The position numbers and the translations under genes were made by a program. From the NCBI GenBank assembly GCA_036429605.1, contig CM071591.1, positions 2,108,001 through 2,172,000 of the forward strand: 64,000 nt of DNA. The letters run 5' to 3'. The DNA is from Cladobotryum mycophilum (lineage: Eukaryota > Ascomycota > Sordariomycetes > Hypocreales > Hypocreaceae). Below, in pieces: positions 60,350 through 64,000 of this stretch; within the stretch, counting starts at the first letter, position 1; the number at the start of each line of letters is the position of its first letter. The notes beneath the pieces are model-generated. The model made no database searches and was not told the origin of the DNA. It worked only from the letters and a program-made list of their open reading frames with translations.

Positions 60350-61544
60350 GATGGGCTTCGCGGGAGCCCTAGGCAAACCCGTAATGAGACTGTCTGAAGG
60401 CTGAGACCAGATACTTTCTCGTCTGGAGATGGTTGCGCAAAGATGGTGACACTGCCTGTTGCAACTGGGGCTACTGCGCGTCGCGTGCGGTCCGACTGGG
60501 CGAGGGTCGCCAGATGCAGAACAAGCTTCGAGGTTGGAGCTGCGTGTGGGTTAGTGAGCAGAAAAAATGCGGGTTTTGCAAAAGAATGGGGCACTGGACT
60601 TGCTTGGGCTGGTGTGGTGGGTCCGGGGGGCTAGGCTCGACTGGACTAAAGGTTGTGGATACCTAGCGATGCACCCCGCAATATGTGACACAGCAAGTCG
60701 CGAGTACCCGATGTTCACGGCAAATCCCCAACAGCCCACAACAGTCCACAACAGTCCACAACAGTCCACCACATTGCCCACCGACAAACCCACTAAGGAG
60801 CCCACTAGAGCCCACTGCTTGCCACTGAAGGCCAGTGATGACCACTCAACTGAGCCCACTGAAGCTCTAGGACCCGCAGGACCCGCGCAGCCCCCTAATT
60901 ACCCCGCAATCCAACCCGCACGCATGACCCCACAGAACCTTGAAGGCCGGCTCCGGCTGCTACAGGGCTCTTTGGGGGCCTGTAACCAAGACAAGAGTAG
61001 CCTGTTTGGTGGCTCGATCGCCTGATGGTCTCCGCAAAATGGCACGTAAACAGACGGCAGCATCACGGTCAATGCTAAGGTAAGGTAGTAACAATGTGTT
61101 AGAGCCACAAAGCCACCAGTCGGCATTGAAATTGGCCTCTGGCTTGCAGGTATTGCAAGGTAGTATTGGTCAATAACTGAACCTGGGAGGTCCTGAACAA
61201 AGCCCTGTTGTCCTGTTACCCCAATGTCACTGATGGCTAAGGCACCCGTCTCCTCAGGAACCTGGAACCCAATTGCTCCGGTCATCGCGTGATCCCCTCC
61301 GTTTCCCCTCCTCGCTTCTTCCCCTCATAAAGTGTCCTCTTCTCTCCTCGGATCCAAATCCAATTCCTCTTCCTTTCTTCATCATTATACCCAGATTAAA
61401 CCTCCAGAGCACCCGACGTCTTCTTCTACCTCTTTCTCATCCTATCTTATACTCAGGCCAGTCCATTGATTAGGCCAACACACGTCATTCATCACATTCA
61501 ATATCGACACAGGCATCTCTACTTCTCGTCCCGCATCCTCCATC
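60350..61544. other. Intergenic region with short minisatellite
   Basis: About 1.2 kb between divergent genes. ACAGTCCACA repeats three times at about 60738-60769, with related CCCACT-type copies just after. No supported gene. Confidence 0.6.
60738..60769. repeat. Minisatellite, 10-bp unit ACAGTCCACA
   Basis: Three near-perfect tandem units in the promoter region shared by TSC1 and the DJ-1 family gene. Confidence 0.8.
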
Positions 61545-62530
61545 ATGTCTGCACACAAGTCCTCTGCCGTGGCTGATGAGCCCATTGACGTCCTCATTGC
61601 TCTCCACCCCAAGTTTGACCTGCTCGACTTTGCAGGCCCATTGGAGGTTTTCTCCCAGGCTCTTCATGACCCCAGTGACGAGAGTTAGTACCCACAAGAC
61701 CCAAAGCTTCAATGGCAGAATACTGACTCGTCCTTTACTCAACAGCAAGCAAAGCCTTTGAAGTGACCATTGTTGGTGCCGAATCCCAGGTCCTGTCCGC
61801 ACAGGGTGCCATTGTCAACTCCCAGATCACATACAAGGAAGCCCACGAGCGCCTTGAAGATTTTGACATTCTTGTCATTCTTGGTGGAAACACCGCCGAA
61901 ATCATTGAGAAGGAATTGGAGCCTCTTGGTCTCATCACCGACTTCTCTGAGCTACAGAAGAAGGACCCCGCTCGAGAGCGTACCGTCCTGTCTGTCTGCA
62001 CTGGCTCCCACCTCTTGGCCAAGGAGGGTATCCTCGCTGGTCTCTCTGCCACCACTCACCACGACCACCTGACCACCTTTGAGAACCTCTGCAGCGATGC
62101 TGCTGTCAAGTACATGACTGAGCGAACTGATGTTGTTGAGGATGCCAGATACGTCGTGAACAACCTCCGCTTTGACATTGCCGATGAGGACCAGAGCCCT
62201 TATACTCGCCGCAAGTCTGATGCGGGTGTTCCCAAGCATGCCCGGTACGTTCTTTCGTTTGTCACTTGATGGACACTTGGCTGACTTTAATGATAGAAAG
62301 GGAAGCATGTCCTTCAAGGAATCCAACAGACGCCGTGAGTCCATTGTGCGCCGTGCCGCAATGCGCCTCGGTGGTCTTCGGGTTGTCACTGCGGGGGAGT
62401 CAGCGCTGGCGTAGATGCAGCTTTGTATCTCGTCAGCGCTCTTGTGGATGACAAGACCGCAGAGGATGTTGCTAAGCTGATCCAGTGGACCTGGACCAAG
62501 GGTGTTGTCGTCGACGGTCTCGACGTCTAG
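61545..62530 (+). CDS. DJ-1/PfpI-family protein, one apparent frameshift
   Basis: Three exons, 61545-61683, 61746-62244 and 62297-62530, about 290 aa if one base is added. The fold is clear: DVLIALHPKFDLLDFAGPLEVF, ILGGNTAEIIEKE, and the nucleophile elbow SVCTGSHLLAK with Cys131 and, earlier, Glu34. HDHLTTFENL and the tail LVSALVDDKTAEDV match the glutamine-amidotransferase-like superfamily. The frame breaks at the GGGGG run 62393-62397: reading GCG-GGG-GGA-GTC gives AGGVSAGVDAALYLV and the stop at 62528, whereas the sequence as given stops early at 62413. Actual activity (glyoxalase, protease, deglycase or transcriptional role) cannot be told. Confidence 0.86.
62393..62397 (+). other. Frameshift at G5 run in the DJ-1 gene
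   Basis: One more G restores VSAGVDAAL and 40 further residues to a family-like stop. Without it the protein ends at an early TAG. Confidence 0.8.
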
Positions 62531-63786
62531 GCCCGTGTATAACATATGGTGCCATAGAGCGAGGACTTTTTGGCCATGTAGAACCTACGAGTTGTGTAAA
62601 CGGATGAGATATCCGATTTGTTTGTGTGTTGGAATTACTCTACTATGAAACTAAACGAAACGAAACGATATGAATTGATGTTATTATTATTTTTTACTAC
62701 TCGTATTTCCCGTCTCTCTACCGTTTCTTTGTGATGAATGATGCTCTGTGGTTCTACTAGTACTATGAGAATGGTTCTGGATACGAAGGGGGAGTGAATG
62801 CCTAGGACAAGTGGCAATCCTGATACCCCGCCTTTGGAGGATGATGCAGCTTTGGTGAATTGGCGGTAAGGCAACCCCAATTAGATGTGCATGCAAAAGA
62901 TGAGGTGCATGGATGAGCGTGCGGAGGTCTTTGTCTGTTGCTACAAGTATTACTTACCTCGTGTATTCGGCCCCCAGGCCACGTTGTGTCGAGGGTGCAA
63001 GCCTTAATAAAAGGTCTTAAGCGATCCAATGACCATCGTATCGCGTCTCCCTCATTATTCGTTTTTCAAGCGTTTCAATGAGTCAAATCGCTCGAGTTTA
63101 GTCATCCGCATCCGTCTCATCTTCACCATGTCCCTTGTTGAAGAGGCACAAAACGGTATGAACAGCCGGATTACTGGCATAAAATCCCCAAAAGACGTCG
63201 TTGCATTAGTGGATGCATCCGTACATGTAGTAGTTCATGAACAAGGCTTGCGCTAATCCTAAACTGCTATAGCTCTGAAATTACATAATCCTGAAAGACA
63301 AAGCAAGGCAGCAGCAATAGCAGCAAAAATGGCAAGAAGGAGAGACGGAGCCGCAAAAATGTGGGCAAGCGCAGCTGGACCAGGCAAATCAGAACTGGAA
63401 CAGGGGGTTGTTCAATTTCTTAGACATCATCTCGTGCGTTTTGTCTGCAACCTTTCGCGACGCGACCAGGCAGTTGCTATTTTTGCCACTTTTCTATCAT
63501 TGGCATCATCGAGCAAATTAAAGACGACGATACTTGTCTGAACCACATACTATATCTAATTTCCAGTATCAATCTATTTTACTTACTTTGCACATCATAT
63601 TCGCTTCTTGATACATCCGGCGCATAGCTCCAGTCACACACACACACACAAATACGCACGCACGCACGCACGCTTGCCCCCGAGTCTCATCCTCAAGGGA
63701 GGAAAACAGTCTTTTTCATCCTTTGGTGGTCACTTAGACGAAGAATACGGTGGCAACTTGAGCCAGCCGAATCATCGCTAACCATC
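62531..63786. other. Intergenic region before the SAP gene
   Basis: About 1.26 kb. (CA)n and (CGCA)n microsatellites at about 63634-63672 lie 115 nt before the SAP start. No gene supported. Confidence 0.5.
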
Positions 63787-64000
63787 ATGGCTACCGACTG
63801 GGCCAAACTCAAAGTGGTCGACTTGAAAGCCGAGTTAAAGAGCCGTGGCCTATCGTACAATGGTCTAAAGGGGGAGTTGGTCGCGAGGCTCGAGGCTGAC
63901 GACATCGAGGATGACGACGTTGAGGATGCGCAATCCGACCAAGAAGAGGCACAACCCGAAGAGGATGAGCAGGAGGATGATACCGCGCAAGTAGACGAAC
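63787..64000 (+). CDS. SAP-domain protein, N-terminal part only
   Basis: The window ends inside the first exon after 71 codons (MATDWAKLKVV onwards). The first 37 residues form a SAP motif (LKVVDLKAELKSRGL followed by YNGLKGELVARLEADD), a helix-turn-helix that binds DNA or chromatin. It is followed by a very acidic stretch (Asp/Glu/Gln) as far as the edge. An N-terminal SAP domain followed by acidic sequence fits Tho1-like mRNP proteins or other nuclear proteins, but this cannot be decided from the part in view. Confidence 0.75.
   Translation, partial: MATDWAKLKVVDLKAELKSRGLSYNGLKGELVARLEADDIEDDDVEDAQSDQEEAQPEEDEQEDDTAQVDE

Overview
The window is nuclear DNA of a filamentous ascomycete, most likely a Sordariomycete and probably a hypocrealean. 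The evidence is short introns (about 45-180 nt, GT-AG with CTAAC/CTGAC-like branch sites), compact intron-poor genes on both strands, CT-rich promoters, and proteins typical of filamentous fungi: a fused MogA-MoeA molybdopterin enzyme, NTE1, a GH17 GPI-anchored glucanase, hamartin/TSC1, and expanded fungus-only families of unknown function. The genus cannot be fixed from the sequence alone. No bacterial operons, CRISPR arrays, rRNA, confident tRNA or complete transposon were seen.

Layout. 0-30 kb is a dense housekeeping block: a conserved hypothetical protein, VPS15, U2A' (LEA1), a DPB3/CHRAC1-like histone-fold protein (minus), a CLC chloride/proton exchanger, a TMEM42/EamA-like membrane protein (minus), TFIIA gamma (TOA2, minus), V-ATPase c'' (VMA16), the molybdopterin enzyme CnxE (minus), RNase P/MRP subunit POP5, the GTPase GPN2 (minus) and the lysophospholipase NTE1. 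30-47 kb holds a small membrane-anchored hypothetical protein, a group II PLP-dependent aromatic amino acid decarboxylase (minus), a TM9/EMP70 protein (minus), an alpha-arrestin-like protein (minus), a 2.9 kb gene-free stretch, an MDR-type NADP oxidoreductase, an MFS transporter and a ZIP zinc transporter (minus).

48-53 kb is an accessory island on the minus strand. Two paralogues of an uncharacterised fungus-only family flank a third orphan gene that carries a possible PD-(D/E)XK-like motif. The copy at 51.8-52.8 kb looks intact; the copy at 48.1-49.2 kb is broken by at least three lesions. After it come a GH17 glucanase (minus), a 2.2 kb intergenic region, TSC1 (minus), a DJ-1/PfpI-family protein and the start of a SAP-domain protein cut by the window end.

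Five conserved genes (U2A', NTE1, the decarboxylase, the MFS transporter and the DJ-1 protein) each need exactly one extra base, and in each the shift falls at or near a run of 4-6 G or C. This pattern points to systematic homopolymer under-calling in the assembly rather than five pseudogenes. Other structural points are two probable GC-AG introns, several very small coding exons (14, 16, 19 and 32 nt), and a perfect 24-bp inverted repeat just downstream of TOA2.
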